From assembly GCA_020064725.1 (NCBI GenBank), contig JAGTWJ010000001.1:1178001-1242000 (forward strand): a DNA stretch of 64,000 nucleotides. The letters run 5' to 3'. Every line of letters begins with the position of its first letter. Position 1 is the stretch's first letter. Position numbers and translations under genes: made by a program. Of the stretch, positions 34,944-47,200 are shown in pieces. The notes under the pieces were generated by a model. The model ran no database searches. It saw only the letters and a program-made list of their open reading frames with translations, and was not told the origin of the DNA. Source of the stretch: Drechslerella dactyloides. Lineage: Eukaryota > Ascomycota > Orbiliomycetes > Orbiliales > Orbiliaceae.

Positions 34944-35587
34944 AGCGTATGTTTAGATGTATGAGGACACCAGTATTGATTGATGCAGTGGTGATGAGTG
35001 TATGGATTTGTATGTTCGGATAGAGGGCAAGTAGCGTAATTTATGATTTGACACCCGCAGAGATATTTCGTAGAAGCTTGTTCGTCTTGTCAGGAGGATT
35101 AAGTATTGAATCGATACAGTGTATAGTAAGCAGATGGGTAGATGAATGAAAAGACAAGGGGGAGAGCGGTGGAGGGTTGTAATATATAGACAGCTTGTGT
35201 GGAGCGTGCAGTGACACTAGATATAGACCTCAATACTACGGTAGCGAAAGTAAGGCGCCCGGAATGGTTCATAGGCACTGCAAGGGTAGTACAGGATTCA
35301 AATCTACCGAAACTTTCTTTCCTGATGGATGTGTAGAGGTATCATGTATGATTGATTATTCGATGCAAGATGGGTATCTAAGTTACATTCAAAAATTGAC
35401 TCCAACATAAGGACGCCTTTCGCTTCGCTTCATCCAATCGATCCACTGATAACCTTCACCGATCCAAGACCGCCTCATATATTGTGTATATAGGTAAGTA
35501 CTTATATAGACATATAGATAGGTAGGACGAGGGATTAGAAGTATATTCCGCGTCTCCTGGCTTGCTCGGTTAAGTCGTGAGATGTAA
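34944..35587. other. Intergenic, promoter of the CaaX ORF
   Basis: Contains a TATA-like element near 35180 oriented for the minus-strand CaaX ORF. The right half is the 3' flank of the next minus-strand gene, with AT repeats of the TATATAGG type around 35480-35520. Confidence 0.45.
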
Positions 35588-36655
35588 TTATGTGAGCAGA
35601 TACTCGCTAACAACGTCCCACTCGCTCGGAGCTTCAGGTGCAACCCTGACCACCCGTTCGCCGACGATGACCCAAACTTCGTCCATGTCTGCGGTATCAG
35701 CAGCTGAGCTGCCAGGGGTGTAGGGTACGGCACGCGGGGTGCCCGGTATGCTTTCTAGAACAGCCTCGATGTGCTCGCAGATATGGGTGTGCGTATCGAA
35801 GCTCTGCTTGGCTGGCTCGACATCGGCGTCTTCGTCGGCGGAGTCATAAAGGATACCCAGGGCACGGAGATCCTGTTGTAAACTCACGTTAGCATTCCAT
35901 CCTACAGATTCACCACATGATATCGCTATTGCAGCACCTACCTCGTCGCTGAGTGCGTTGCCCAGATCTGCTTCCGGTTCACTATCGTCCTGGGCATCCA
36001 TGACGGGTGTACACAGCAGCCGGTCGATCTCATCCTCGGTAAGGCTGATAGAGTCATAGAACTCTGCTTCCCGGGCGTCGTCCCGCTCGAAATTCATTTC
36101 GTGGTCCCAGTTCAGCGATTTCGCACCGTCAATGTCCATCTCGTCATCCAGCCACACACGACGGCCCTTGAGGTTTCGCCCCTTCGCACCCTTCTGCTTC
36201 TTATTTACAGCCACGACGACGGCGTCACAGTCGCGGTTGACGGCGGTGCGGGGCATCATCTTAAGGCCTCGCCGTGTCTTGGGGTCGTTGCGCGCGAAGA
36301 TGCGGCGCTGGGTTTCATAGTCAGCATCGGCCGAGGCATTACGCTGGCGATCAGTTAGAATGCGGGCCTTGGTGCCGCGGGCGCGTAGTCGGCGGTCGAC
36401 GACAGAGGTGTTTTCCCGGGTCGGGTGCACGGGGATACGCGCGTAGTAGGCGTTTGCGACCGCTGCACGCGAGGTGGAGAACTTGCTCGCCAGGACCTGG
36501 ACACAGAAGGGGTCCGTTGCAGTGGTGGTATAGAGCTCGTACGGCAGGGTCGGTGGCGGTGTGGGGTTGCAGATGGTGCAGTGGTAGCGTTCCCAGCTGG
36601 CGTGGGTGTTGGTGCGGTGCTGTGGCTGGTGGATGAGGGTGTAGCGCGCGGCCAT
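35588..36655 (-). CDS. Conserved-looking hypothetical acidic protein
   Basis: Two exons on the minus strand, 36655..35942 and 35872..35588, giving 332 residues. The 69-nt intron (35873-35941) has no stop and a length divisible by three, but its GTAGGT donor, GCTAAC branch site and CAACAG acceptor are textbook; retention would insert 23 residues. The N-terminal part (MAARYTLIHQPQHRTNTHASWERYHC...CNP) contains a lone CxxC, HYHC-like spacing that might bind metal. The middle is basic (VNKKQKGAKGRNLKGRRVWLDDEMD). The C-terminal half is acidic (SLTEDEIDRLL, DAQDDSEPEADLGNALSDE) and ends in a hydrophobic, Trp-containing segment (DEVWVIVGERVVRVAPEAPSEWDVV). I do not recognise a named family. It is divergent from arl2, with 391 nt between their start codons. 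Confidence 0.7.
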   Translation of the reverse strand: MAARYTLIHQPQHRTNTHASWERYHCTICNPTPPPTLPYELYTTTATDPFCVQVLASKFSTSRAAVANAYYARIPVHPTRENTSVVDRRLRARGTKARILTDRQRNASADADYETQRRIFARNDPKTRRGLKMMPRTAVNRDCDAVVVAVNKKQKGAKGRNLKGRRVWLDDEMDIDGAKSLNWDHEMNFERDDAREAEFYDSISLTEDEIDRLLCTPVMDAQDDSEPEADLGNALSDEVGAAIAISCGESVGWNANVSLQQDLRALGILYDSADEDADVEPAKQSFDTHTHICEHIEAVLESIPGTPRAVPYTPGSSAADTADMDEVWVIVGERVVRVAPEAPSEWDVVSEYLLT

Positions 36656-37046
36656 TGTGGGCGGGATGTCGATATAGGTGAACTCTACAGAAACTAGGTT
36701 TTGGAGCTTGGAGGGAGGGACGCGGGTGACGCGGGTTATGGCTTGCGCTTGGTGGTGATGGTGATGATGGCCTACATCTGGAGAAGCTGGAAGGATTCTT
36801 ATATCGCAGCATGGTGGTGGAGTGACTCAGTGGATGACTGCGGGGAGGCGCGCCCAAGGCGGATGGTTGGTGGTGATGACTGCAACTGCGCCTTGGAAGG
36901 TGGTGGGAATAAGGATGATTCATGATTGATCTTATCCCACGTCAGGCTAGTTGATTACAGCTACTCGAAACACGCTTCGGACGGCAACGCAGGCGAACAC
37001 AGCAAGACTTGGACAGGCCGAATCGAGACGCCATCAGCTAGCCACG
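36656..37046. promoter_or_regulatory. Divergent promoter between the hypothetical gene and arl2
   Basis: 391 nt between two divergent start codons, G-rich on the plus strand (GGTGGTGATGG-type runs near 36750-36770). No TATA box is evident, in keeping with housekeeping expression. Confidence 0.5.
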
Positions 37047-37984
37047 ATGCTGTCGATACTCCGGAAGGCGAGACTGAAGGACAAGGAGATGCGGGTCCTG
37101 ATGCTGTAAGTGTGCCTCTGCTACGATAGCTAGCCGATTATAGCTTCACGATGCTGATACGAGATGGATATCGACCAGAGGGCTGGACAACGCCGGCAAG
37201 ACCACCATCGTGAAGCAGATCATGCAGGAGGACGTGAACACCGTCAGCCCAACCCTAGGCTTCATCATCAAGACCATCGAGTACCAGGGGTAATTAAGCA
37301 GGCCTGTTTCAACTTTTCGACAGCCGCGATAAGAGTTCTCGGCTGACACGATATGATGCGGTTGCAGGTACAAGCTCAACATCTGTGAGTCAGGTTTCGA
37401 TACGAGCAAGCAATGCACGCATGCGCATGTCCGGTACCAAGCTGGCTGACAAACGCTATTGCCATGCGAACAGGGGATGTCGGAGGGCAGAAGACGCTGC
37501 GGTCGTACTGGCGGAACTACTTTGAAAAGACGGACGCGCTGATCTGGGTGGTTGATGCGACGGACCGGCTGCGGCTTGAAGATTGTCGCGAGGAGCTACA
37601 CGGGCTGCTGCTCGAGGAGGCAAGTTTATTCTTTTGCTTCAAGCCCTCTATTCCCCTTCGTCGTCGAGCTAGACTAATACAGTGGATATCTCAGAGACTG
37701 ATGGGGGCATCGCTGCTGGTGTTCGCCAATAAGACGGATGTCAATGGTTGCATGTCTACCGAGGAGATCAAAGAGGTGAGCCCAAACAATACGCCCTACC
37801 ATATTGCACATAATACACTTTATATTCGATAGTAATATCTCTCAATGCGCAGGGTCTCAAGCTCGACGATATCGTCACGCACAAGTGGACAATCCTGCGG
37901 TGCAGCGCGATGACGGGCGAGAACCTCACCGAGGGCCTAGACTGGGTTGTCTGTGACGCAATACAGAGACTCTTCCTCTACTGA
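37047..37984 (+). CDS. arl2: Arl2/Alp41/Cin4 small GTPase
   Basis: Six exons: 37047-37105, 37179-37289, 37368-37384, 37474-37619, 37695-37775 and 37853-37984, giving 181 residues, the usual Arl2 length. Arl2 is the Arf-family GTPase that works with tubulin cofactors in tubulin heterodimer biogenesis. All nucleotide-binding motifs are present: P-loop GLDNAGKTT, switch I Thr in VSPTLGF, switch II WDVGGQK, NKTD (usually NKQD) and SAMTGEN. The characteristic WRNYFEKTDALIWVVDA and REELHGLLLEE are present too. Exon 3 is a 17-nt microexon (GYKLNI and the first base of Trp). Intron 4 starts with GC (GCAAGT at 37620) and ends CTCAG; using it rebuilds LLLEERLMGASLLVFANK exactly. The N-terminus is MLSILRKARLKDKEM, lacking the Gly-Leu usually following Met in this family, so either the start is diverged or a tiny upstream exon was missed. 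Confidence 0.93.
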
Positions 37985-39088
37985 TGGTCGGAGGGTCTCC
38001 AGCCGGCCTGAACACCCGGTTCAGCTAATACACAATCAAATTGATGCTGCCCATGCCGGGAACCTTGAATCTTTCCGATTGGCCAATTTGCAGGCCGTGC
38101 CGTGGTGTGGACTCTGGCAACCAAGGCGCAAGTTGGATATAGAAGAAACAAGCAAGCAGCCTCACCAAGACGAGCAGGCGACCAGAGACAGCCAACAGCT
38201 CTTGACAGCAAACGTTTAGAACAGCCTGCCCCTCCAACTCCCTCCCAATTCTCAAGATTCCTCAACACCAAGTCCCACGATCTCACGATCTTTTCAGCTG
38301 TGCTCCCCCTCCGTCGCCAACGACCTTCCGCACTCGATTCGGCTGCCGCACAATATGATCCGCGCCCAGAGCCGCACTTCGGGCTGTGCTGTGCTGTGCT
38401 GCATGCTGTCGCCCAGATCAGATCCACTCTCCGGAAGGTGCAGACAGGCAGGTGCTCCGTCGTGGTGTTTAATATTGCAGTTGCCCGGTCGTCGGCCTGA
38501 AAAAGGTCGGTCGGCCGGCCACATGGCCGTCACGCATCCGCTGCGCCGTGGAGAGATCGATCTCCACGCCCGATTGCCGCGAAAGGTGGGATGGAAACCT
38601 TCCTTGTTTACATCGTCATCCGCATGCTCGCCCATGCAGGGGTGCCTGCCTGTCCTCGCCTGCCATTGGTCCAAATCTTACCAAGCCAACTCTCGCTGGA
38701 CACCCGTGAACCTGAACCTCCCCTCGCCATTGAAACCCATCTTCAGCTCTCCAAGCCGCCTCTTAAAGAGATCTCCAGAACGGCTGCCCGCGCCGGCAAG
38801 TCTACTCACCGCATGTCTACCTATCCCTCCGGCCAATCCCCTCCGTAGCCACCATCCCACTTCCCGCCAGCCTATGCTCACCAGCTTCAGCTGAGCTCCT
38901 CACAACCGCTCCTCCTCCCGTGGCCATCCTTTCTCCCTCGATAGATTTTTCCTCCCCAGCATACCTTATCGCAACAACCTTGAACCCACCCCGGATCGAT
39001 CATGACCGTCTGATCCATCGTGCTCCATGCCTTGAACCACCTTCTGCTGCTCCGCACAGTCAATTCCGACACGTCGGAAGCCGCCGCC
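37985..39088. other. Intergenic, promoter and probable leader of the gelsolin-type gene
   Basis: 1.1 kb, pyrimidine-rich in the last 250 nt before the ATG (CCTCCTCCCGTGG, TTTCTCCCTCG), which is typical of a fungal core promoter and 5' UTR. The several open frames here are C-rich artefacts. No gene is seen. Confidence 0.55.
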
Positions 39089-42000
39089 ATGGACCCGCCT
39101 TCGGAAGCCGACGACAACCAGGTCACCGAGTTCCTGCAGCGCATTCGCGAACTCGACGACAAGAGAGACAGAGAAGATGAAGAGCGAACCCGCAAGCTCG
39201 AGGAAGATATCCTCGCCCGCAGAGAGGCCCGCCAGAAGTTACGCGCAGGTCCGTATGTCCGCTAGCTACGCTATCTTATATATCGCTGACTCTTGTCTAT
39301 CCACCACAGAGCGAGCCAGGTCGCTGTCGCCCGAAAAGATGACACCAGTCGGCACCCCGCTGAGCTATAAGTCCAAACCAGCGGAAAGCAGCCCTGCGCC
39401 GGCACCCGAACTCGCGTCGCCCCTAGTATCCAAACTCACAGCGCCCGAACATGCATCACCCTTACCACCATCCAAACCGACATTCAAGCCTGCGGCCACC
39501 AAACCTGCAGCCCCCGCCGCCGAGCCGCGCAGAAATGAGACCCGGGACGACATTCTCCTAAGGCCATCGCCAGTAGTCGCCGAAGCACAGCCGCTGCCGA
39601 ATCCACCCGCCAAGCCTGCCACAATCTCGAGCCCCGGCTCTACATTCGGTGCATCCCCAACATCGGTCATCGGTACAGGCTCGACCCGACGGCCGTTCAA
39701 CCAGGCCGGGAAGCCTCTTTCCTGGCAACGAAGACCCCAATCTGCTATATTTGGGAGCGAGAGACCGACCTTTACACCCGCCTCGTTCTCAAGAACAAGC
39801 AGCGTTACGGGCGATGACAATGAAAGCGAAGCTGGCGGTGAGCTTTCAAGAGACCAAATCGCAAAGAATCTAGCATCCAAAGATTCATCGTATTTCAGAC
39901 AGACTGCGGATAGAGGACTCAAATCTGCCGCCTTCAGAAAGGATGCGGAGGATTACTTTTCCGGCGGCGACAGAATGGCCTTGCCCGGCATGTTTGAGGT
40001 TCGTCTTGAACCCGTATCGTATCATATGGAGAACTTTTAAAAACTGATAATGCAATTTCGCCCGCTTGCAGAGAACGCCCGAGCATCCAAGGCCTGTTTC
40101 AGCGCTATCGAATGCCAGTGCTTCGACAACATTCTCAGCCCCGTCGGAATTCAGGCCCACGCCGAAGGCAAGATCATCATTCCTCGACTCTCTTCCAGAT
40201 GAAAGGCCTCTCAGCGCCAGCGAGGCCAGCGGCTGGAAAACGCCAACATCCATCTCCAAAGCTCATCAGCAGATCGAAGCCTCTTTCGGCGGATTATCAT
40301 TACGAGACGAGGAAAGCTCGCCAATGCCGTCGGCCTACAACCACTCGAGCAGTGGCAGAATGTCCCCGGAAAGAATCGGTAGACCCGCAAGTCCGACTAA
40401 AGGCATCGGCGGCTTTGTGTCAAGTGCCATGCTGAAGCGCGACGCATCGATAAGGAAAGCCGGTCCTCCAGGAAATCATGCATCCACGCTATCGAGGACC
40501 GGTACTATCCTGGCGGATAAGGAGTGGGCAACGCCAATCCGAAGGGAGCGTGGGCTGTCGAACTTATCGCGAGAAAGTACACCAGGTGTAGAGGATAAAC
40601 CAGAGGCTCATGAACGACGAGGGAGGGAAATGTCACCCACGGAGTCCGTCGTCTCGACTATGACTACCTCCACAGACGGATGGAAGGGCCACGCCGAAGG
40701 TACACCGCCCGCCTCACCGTCTAAAACTATGAGCACGCGTAGATGGAGTCCGACGAAGTCATCGTGGTTGGAGTCCGTGCTGCAGAAAGATATCCCTGCA
40801 ATCGGCGCTCAGCCAGCAATGTTCTCGCCGTCCAGAGAGAATTCGCAGAGGTCGCCCACACGCGAGAGATCCATCAGGTCGGCTAAGGATGCCGCGGCGA
40901 TCCGCGAGGAGCGGGCCCGCGCCAGAATGGCCGCCAGTCATGTCCCTCGCAAGATGTCGGTAGACTCGCAGGTCTCGGACCACCCACGGTTTGATGCCAG
41001 CTCAGTCCGGCCCAGCGTCCAACCAAAGTCCGCCATGTTGTCGAAAAGACCCCTCAGCGAAATCTTCAGCCCACTACCCCCCGCCGACCCCATTTCACCA
41101 TCCAAACCCATTGTTGAAGAAGAGAAGCCAAAGGAACCGACCAAGACTGACACTCCGTCCTCGATACCCAGACCAGCAAAGTCGTTGCTACCAGACAAGC
41201 CGATCAACGACAGCGAAGCCAAAGAAAAGCCCCCGGTCAAGAGCAAACCGGTCTTCGAGCGGAGTGCAGGCTCCACGATGCCTTTTGATCCCCGCGCAGC
41301 TCGGGAAGCCAGTCTCCGCGAGAAGCAGCTGGCCCAGAAGGAGGGAATCCCATTTCTAGATGCTCGAGCGAAACTAAATCCGAGCAAGACCCAAAACTAC
41401 AAGGCGCCAGACGAGCTCAAAGAAACGATACTAGCGGGGAAGTCAGCACTGCAGGATCGCGGAGGACCTTCAAACTACAGGGCTCCGAACGAGCTCAAGG
41501 ACCAAGTCTTAGCCGCAAAAGCTTCCTTGCTGGACCGGGGCGGCCCGCAGAACTACAGAGCGCCCAATGAATTAAAGGACAAGGTGCTCGCCGCCCGCGG
41601 CAATCTTCAGCCCAGCATTGGAATTCAGAAACATCAGGCGCCCGATCCGCTCAGACAGACTGTTTCAACCGCACGTTCATATCTCCGTCCATCCTCTCCT
41701 GTGAAAGGTCTCTCTGGTGATACCTCTCCGACAAAACCAGCCTTCTTCCGGGCGGCGACCGTGCCAGCGACATTTGATGAACTCGACGACGGGCTTCTAC
41801 GCAGGCCGGAAAGCAGCGACGCAGTCTTCGAACGCAAGGAAAACTCGATGCCTGCTGTTACCAAGCAGTTTTCCGCTCCCGCCAAAATCGAGAAACCCAG
41901 TGGCAAGCTCGCCGACCGATTCAACCCAGCACTTGCAAACCTCATATCTCGAGGCCCTATGGGGATTGGGAAATCAACCGCCAGCAGCGATGCTACTTCG

Positions 42001-44292
42001 GCTCGCGCTTCAGCGTCCGATGAACCCGGTGACGGCGCGCAGTTGACCCACATGACTAAGAGTCGCGCGCGGGGGCCACGAAGACGCGCCCCTGCCACAG
42101 CTGCTGCCCCAGTCGCTCCATCGGAGGCGGAAAAGCCAAAGGCCTTCTCGCCGCAACCTCGATCCACCAACCCGACTCGTCGGTCACTCGGCCACAGCGG
42201 GTTCGGAGGCAGCAACCAATTGACACCTACCAGACCATCCAACATATCGATACAGCCGTACGAAGAGGAGGAATCCCAAGCTACCCCGGAGAGGAAGGAG
42301 AAGCCGCCTACGCCTGCGAAATCACCTTTACTACGAGCCAAGAGCTCCAAGTTGAACATGCGGGAGAACGTTCCCAACTTGTCTTCCAACCCGTCGACAC
42401 CGGCTCCGAAGCCCAAGTCACCAATGAGCTCACAAGACGAGGATATGCCCGCTGTCAAGCCGCTCTTCTTTTCCACCACGCCTCACACCACACCTCAGGA
42501 CCGTGACCGCCAATCGCCGCGAAGACTACCTACTCCACCATCCGCTTGCGCCACTCCATCCCCAAGTGGTCCCCGACCGCTTCCACCGCCGCCTGGGAAA
42601 TCAAAGCCTCCTATGGGTTGCGGCGAAGACGGCGAACCGGTCGTCGTTGCATCGTCGGTCGTTGACTCCATTGCACGATGGGGCTCAACGAATTCGACGC
42701 CGGATACCACACCGCAGCGGAAGGGCATGATCAAGCTACCGAGCTACCAGGATGAAGTCGCTGTGATGGAAAGCTCCAAGGTTTATAGGTCGCCACAAAG
42801 ATCACCACAACGGTCGCCGCAAAGGTCGCCTCATAGATCACCCCAAGTTTCCGGGAACAGTGGATCGGTCCCTTCACCGCTGCGACTGGCAGGATCGAAG
42901 GTCGTAGATGAGAATATTCTGAACGTTGTCGGCGCCGACGCGGCCAAATATCTATCGCAGTTCTTCACGGAGCCTGCTGCTTCGCCACCGAGGAGCATCG
43001 ATGTTGCGCCGATCCTAGAGTCCAAGCCAAAGCGCACCTCGGAGCCTGTGCAGACACTCAAGCGACATGTTTGGGAAATCACTGGCCTGAACGGGAAGAA
43101 AGATGTTGTGCCAAATGGACAGGAGCACATTCTGTACGAGGATGGGCTCTATTTATGTTTACATTCGTACATGGAGGACAGCGGAATGATGGCATCCGAG
43201 GTGTTTCTGTGGAGTGGCGATAAGGTGTCAGAGGGAACTGTTGAGGAAACGCAGCTTCCAGCTCGTCGACTGGCGAGAGAATACGACGGCAAGTTGGTAC
43301 GTTGCAGAAAGCTCCCCTTCATATATATTTATATATTCGATCATCGCATCATCTGACAGTGGTTTCACATATGTGTAGATTATCACGCAACAGGGCAAGG
43401 AGGTGCCGCGGTTCGTGGAGGCGTTGGGTGGCGTCATCATCACGCGGCGGGGCTCCCGCGCGCGAATCCAAGAGGACATTCCCTACATGCTCTGCTGCCG
43501 CAAGGTGCCGGGTGGGATCGCGTTTGACGAGGTGGACATTCACTTTAGCAATTTGTGCAGCGGGTTCCCCTACATCATCTCGACGCCTGAGCGACTATAT
43601 CTGTGGAAAGGCAGGGGTGCCTCTGTGGATGAGTTGCGGGCAGCGAGGGTTGCGTCGTTCGATCTTGCAGGGGAGAATGAGGTGAAGCAGATTGATGAGG
43701 GGAAGGAACCGGAGTTCTTCGTCGATATGATGGGTGGGGAGGCTGGTGGACAGATGCAGGCGGAGTACTGGGGCCTCAAGCCTTCGCATGCGCAGTACGG
43801 CACGAGAGTGTTCCTCGCCGACCACACCTCGCCTTGCTCTGTAAGTTTTTACCTCGTCTGCTTAATACCGGGTTGGTTTCGTTGCGGCGCTAACGTACTT
43901 TTTTTTTTGTTATATTACAGGCGATTGAGATTCACCCCTTCGCGCAATCAGATCTGGAGCCTACAAACATCTACATTGTCGACAGCTTCTTCGAGCTATT
44001 CATTATCGTCGGGGAGCAGGCGCAGGACAAAGCGCTTGAATTCCAGCAAGCGCTGTTATTCACGCAAGAGTATGGGATCATGGCGGCGTCAAGCGAGGAT
44101 CGGCCATTTGTTCCCGCGGCGAGCGTGGTTCTCGGTGGGGCGCCCCGGGGCCTGAAGGCCGTTTTTAGAAGGTGGGAGGACGCAAAGGCGGTGACGGCGG
44201 GGTGGGGAGCCAACAGGAAGGTGAGCGTCAAGTTGACGATGGGGGTGCGGGATGCGATGAGTGTGATGGCGGGAGAGCTGGGGCCGGAGTAG
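39089..44292 (+). CDS. DUF4045/gelsolin-repeat-type cytoskeletal protein
   Basis: Five exons: 39089-39248, 39310-39998, 40072-43296, 43379-43840 and 43921-44292, giving 1635 residues with all phases closing. An acidic/basic helix (about 8-50, EFLQRIRELDDKRDRED) opens a very long Ser/Pro/Arg-rich disordered region. That region holds a four-unit 26-residue repeat at about 725-828 (NYRAPNELKD core) and RSPQ tetrapeptide repeats at about 1190-1205. The C-terminal 400 residues are folded: KRHVWEITGLNGKKDVV, VFLWSGDKVSEGTVEE, GGVIITRRGSR, YMLCCRKVPGGIAFDEVD, RLYLWKGRGAS and NIYIVDSFFELFIIVG. These are gelsolin-like repeat signatures as in fungal proteins annotated DUF4045/gelsolin. Such proteins probably bind actin; the exact role is uncharacterised. 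The Kozak-like GCCGCCATGG supports the start. Confidence 0.85.
41395..41706 (+). repeat. Four 78-nt (26-residue) tandem coding repeats
   Basis: Units start at 41395, 41473, 41551 and 41629 in the gelsolin-type gene. The conserved core is N-Y-[KR]-A-P-[DN]-E-L-K-[ED]-x-[IV]-L-A followed by [KR]-x-x-L and, in units one and two, DRGGP. Unit four is diverged (KHQAPDPLRQTVSTAR). The spacing suggests repeated short linear binding motifs, possibly actin-related. Confidence 0.85.
42787..42846 (+). repeat. RSPQ-coding 12-nt repeat
   Basis: Five consecutive Arg-Ser-Pro-Gln/His units are encoded with varied codons (CGG/AGG/AGA, TCG/TCA). RSP sites are candidate proline-directed kinase targets. Confidence 0.8.
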
Positions 44293-47200
44293 GACGTGCA
44301 GCACATATTTGCATTTGTAGGCTGGTATACGGAGGCACTGAGGGGCGTGCACGGAGGCGAGATGCGATGGTGGGTGGATGGCTCATTCTTTGTCAGTGCT
44401 ACATACACACTTGTCCGCTTGTGTCTTTTTTCCCTACACGATATTATTACTAGGAGTCGATTGTAGTGCAGAGACCTTTACATCACTGTCGCTTGAGTGT
44501 TCTCTTCCTTTATTAATTCTGCATGATTGATTGTTTTGCGGCCGATTCGACAAGACGGACTAACTGGCTGGCATACACGCATCCCTTTGCATGATTAAAC
44601 TGCATACACGCGCACATATCCGTGAATACATTTTCCTTAATATCTTTTGCTTCGTTTTGGTCTTTGAGTAATTATTTCGTTGCCATCTTGCGAGTGCAAA
44701 TTGGTGTGGTGCCGTTAGTTCATAAATGCATTTACTTGGTGTATTTTCGAAAAGATCATAAGCCAGCAATCGAGGAAGCTTCGAAGTATACTTGATATAT
44801 CGTATTTCAATCTTAAGGATATGAGTATATAGAAAACAGATTTAGAATTCTTTTTGTTTTGTTTTAAAATTGGTTACACTCATTATCACCTGCAGCCTGG
44901 CTGGGCAATTTTCGGTCGAAGAATACTGGACCTTGAAGCTTTTTGATATGACTACCCAATAGACAAAACATAGTAGGATTGTAAGTTTATCTCAGAGCAG
45001 ATCGTGAGATGTCGACTGGTTACGTATGTATGTATATATTACACCGCTTCATTATATCTTCTAAGATTCGGGGCTATGCATTCACGCAGCTGGCCAAAGT
45101 CATAGCTAGTCAGTACGTATATGTATTGATTTGTGGAAAGAACTTAGGGACCAATGTACGTATTAGTCTGAGCGTTACACGGGTGTGAGTTCATCGCGGC
45201 GATATGCATGACTGCTAAGAGCATCCAAAATACAGAAGCTTGATGTTGGTGCTAGAACCTTAGGATTACTCGAATTCGAAGTGATTCTCTTCAGTGACAC
45301 GAAGCGATTTCTAATCAGTACATCGATCGTCGACGATTTTCGGCCGGAAGACCAACATTCACGTAATTCAATGGTAGAAATGCGATTTAGATACTGCCAG
45401 ACAGTTGTCTCGCGAGCCCGGACCGCCGCCCGTCCCGTCTGACACAGGTTTAGACGAAGGGCCGAAGAACTAGGATATACAATATACCGTTTCGTAGGAT
45501 TATCCGTACTTTTCGTTTCGAATTAATCAATACGGCACGGCTCTTATCGGCCCGGCCGTCGGCGAGCTGTCATAATATAATATTACCTTGGCTGTGGACC
45601 GTCATCCCTGACTCGACTCGACTCATGGCCGGATTTTTCAAAGGTGATTGCCCTCGTTCGCACGCGCACCCCTGCGACCGACAATTAAGCCTCCGACTAT
45701 GGCTGACCGGCGGATCCATGGAAAGTCTATTTGGTGACATATATGTTTCTCGGTTTGGCGAGGTGCTTGTAATAGCTGAGTTATAATACAAGGGAGTGGA
45801 GTATAAAAGAATCTCAACGCGAAGGTTTCTTTGCATTTGCTGGTGAGCGCCAGGTGCACCGGTGCAATATAAGGATGCCGTCTCGGTTACGTACGAGACA
45901 GGCATAATGTGTATAATACAATCACATTGTGCAATGCTTATCAATCGGTCCGCAATCAATTCTCAGACATCTATATCAAACACAGGGAGTCTCGTTTCAA
46001 CAACAGATATTTGTATGTACAGTGGGAACGCCCGTCTCGAGGACTCTAAGGTAGAGTCCGCAGGTATCCCTGTTGATTAGAATCCGATGGGCTTTGAGAG
46101 TTTGCACTTTCTGTGGCATATATGTATATGCATAGCGCTATAGCTACGGGAACGCTCAGCCTGGTGATATATATCTTGGCGATTTATAGGGCAATGAGGT
46201 TTGAGAAAATGATAGCTAGGGAAATAGGGGTGAACGTATAGCTATCTGCATAGAAGAACCACGTGTATGAGTCCCGGTAAGAGTGGGTGCATAAATATAT
46301 ATTTCTGAAACTTAGACATGCATGGAACAATAGTCGTAGTTTATTGCATCGTCAGCCGGATCAACCTCAGAGTTAGCTAGCAGAGGTATAAAGTGAAGCG
46401 TCCCCGAGACCACTAGCGTCCCCGTGACCAGAGACTGCACTGTCGCAGTTCGAGTGCCATGGGGCGCCAGTCGGTCTTAGCGCCCCCGAGACCAGGCCAG
46501 TATTTGAACTAGGGATAGAGTTACACAAAGCTGTTTCAAAGGACTTTTCTTGTAGATCTACCACGAGATGTCAATGGACAGAATTTCGTGAAGCGCCACG
46601 GCCTCCTAGCGCTAGAGTTAGCCTTCAGGGTGGATCGGACCACTCGACTAGCGGAAAGCCACCCTTTGTTTGCTATTCACAATGCGAACGTGATGTGATG
46701 TGATAGGCATGATGGTACGTGCATGTTCCGAGACCGACTGAGGACGAATCGAATCTATGGCAGCTCCGGAGCAGTCAGCTACCAACCCTACAATTTTCGG
46801 GTCGCAATTCCGATCCAACCAGGTTAACGTTGTCTGTCGTGAGTATCGTTCGGTAAGTGCTCGATTCATGTCGGTGTCTGGGTTTTTGGAGCTAGGATGC
46901 TAAGTATCCCGAATGGACTGAATCAATCAGTTACAATTCCAGGGTCCTCTATTTGTGTGGACATAAGGATCCACAATACAACAATACACCCGCTCCGTTT
47001 GTATAGGTTGATATTGCCCAGTCCACATTTTGCCCAGTGGCGTTCAATAGCAATCCGCCGGTTCCATTAGAGGCTAATGTGGAGCTTTATCTGTGCATGT
47101 GTTTTCTAGCGTATATTATCAAGACTTACGCGGTAAGGAAGTTATTGGAATTGTGAATTGACAAGGTCGCTAGCGACTCTTTGGAACACAAAATCACCAA

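Noticed and set aside
35280..35310. GATTCAAATC T-loop-like sequence
   Set aside because: No acceptor stem, anticodon arm or A box at the right distance.
41634..42479. 281-codon minus-strand ORF
   Set aside because: Shadow of the gelsolin-type gene's third exon.
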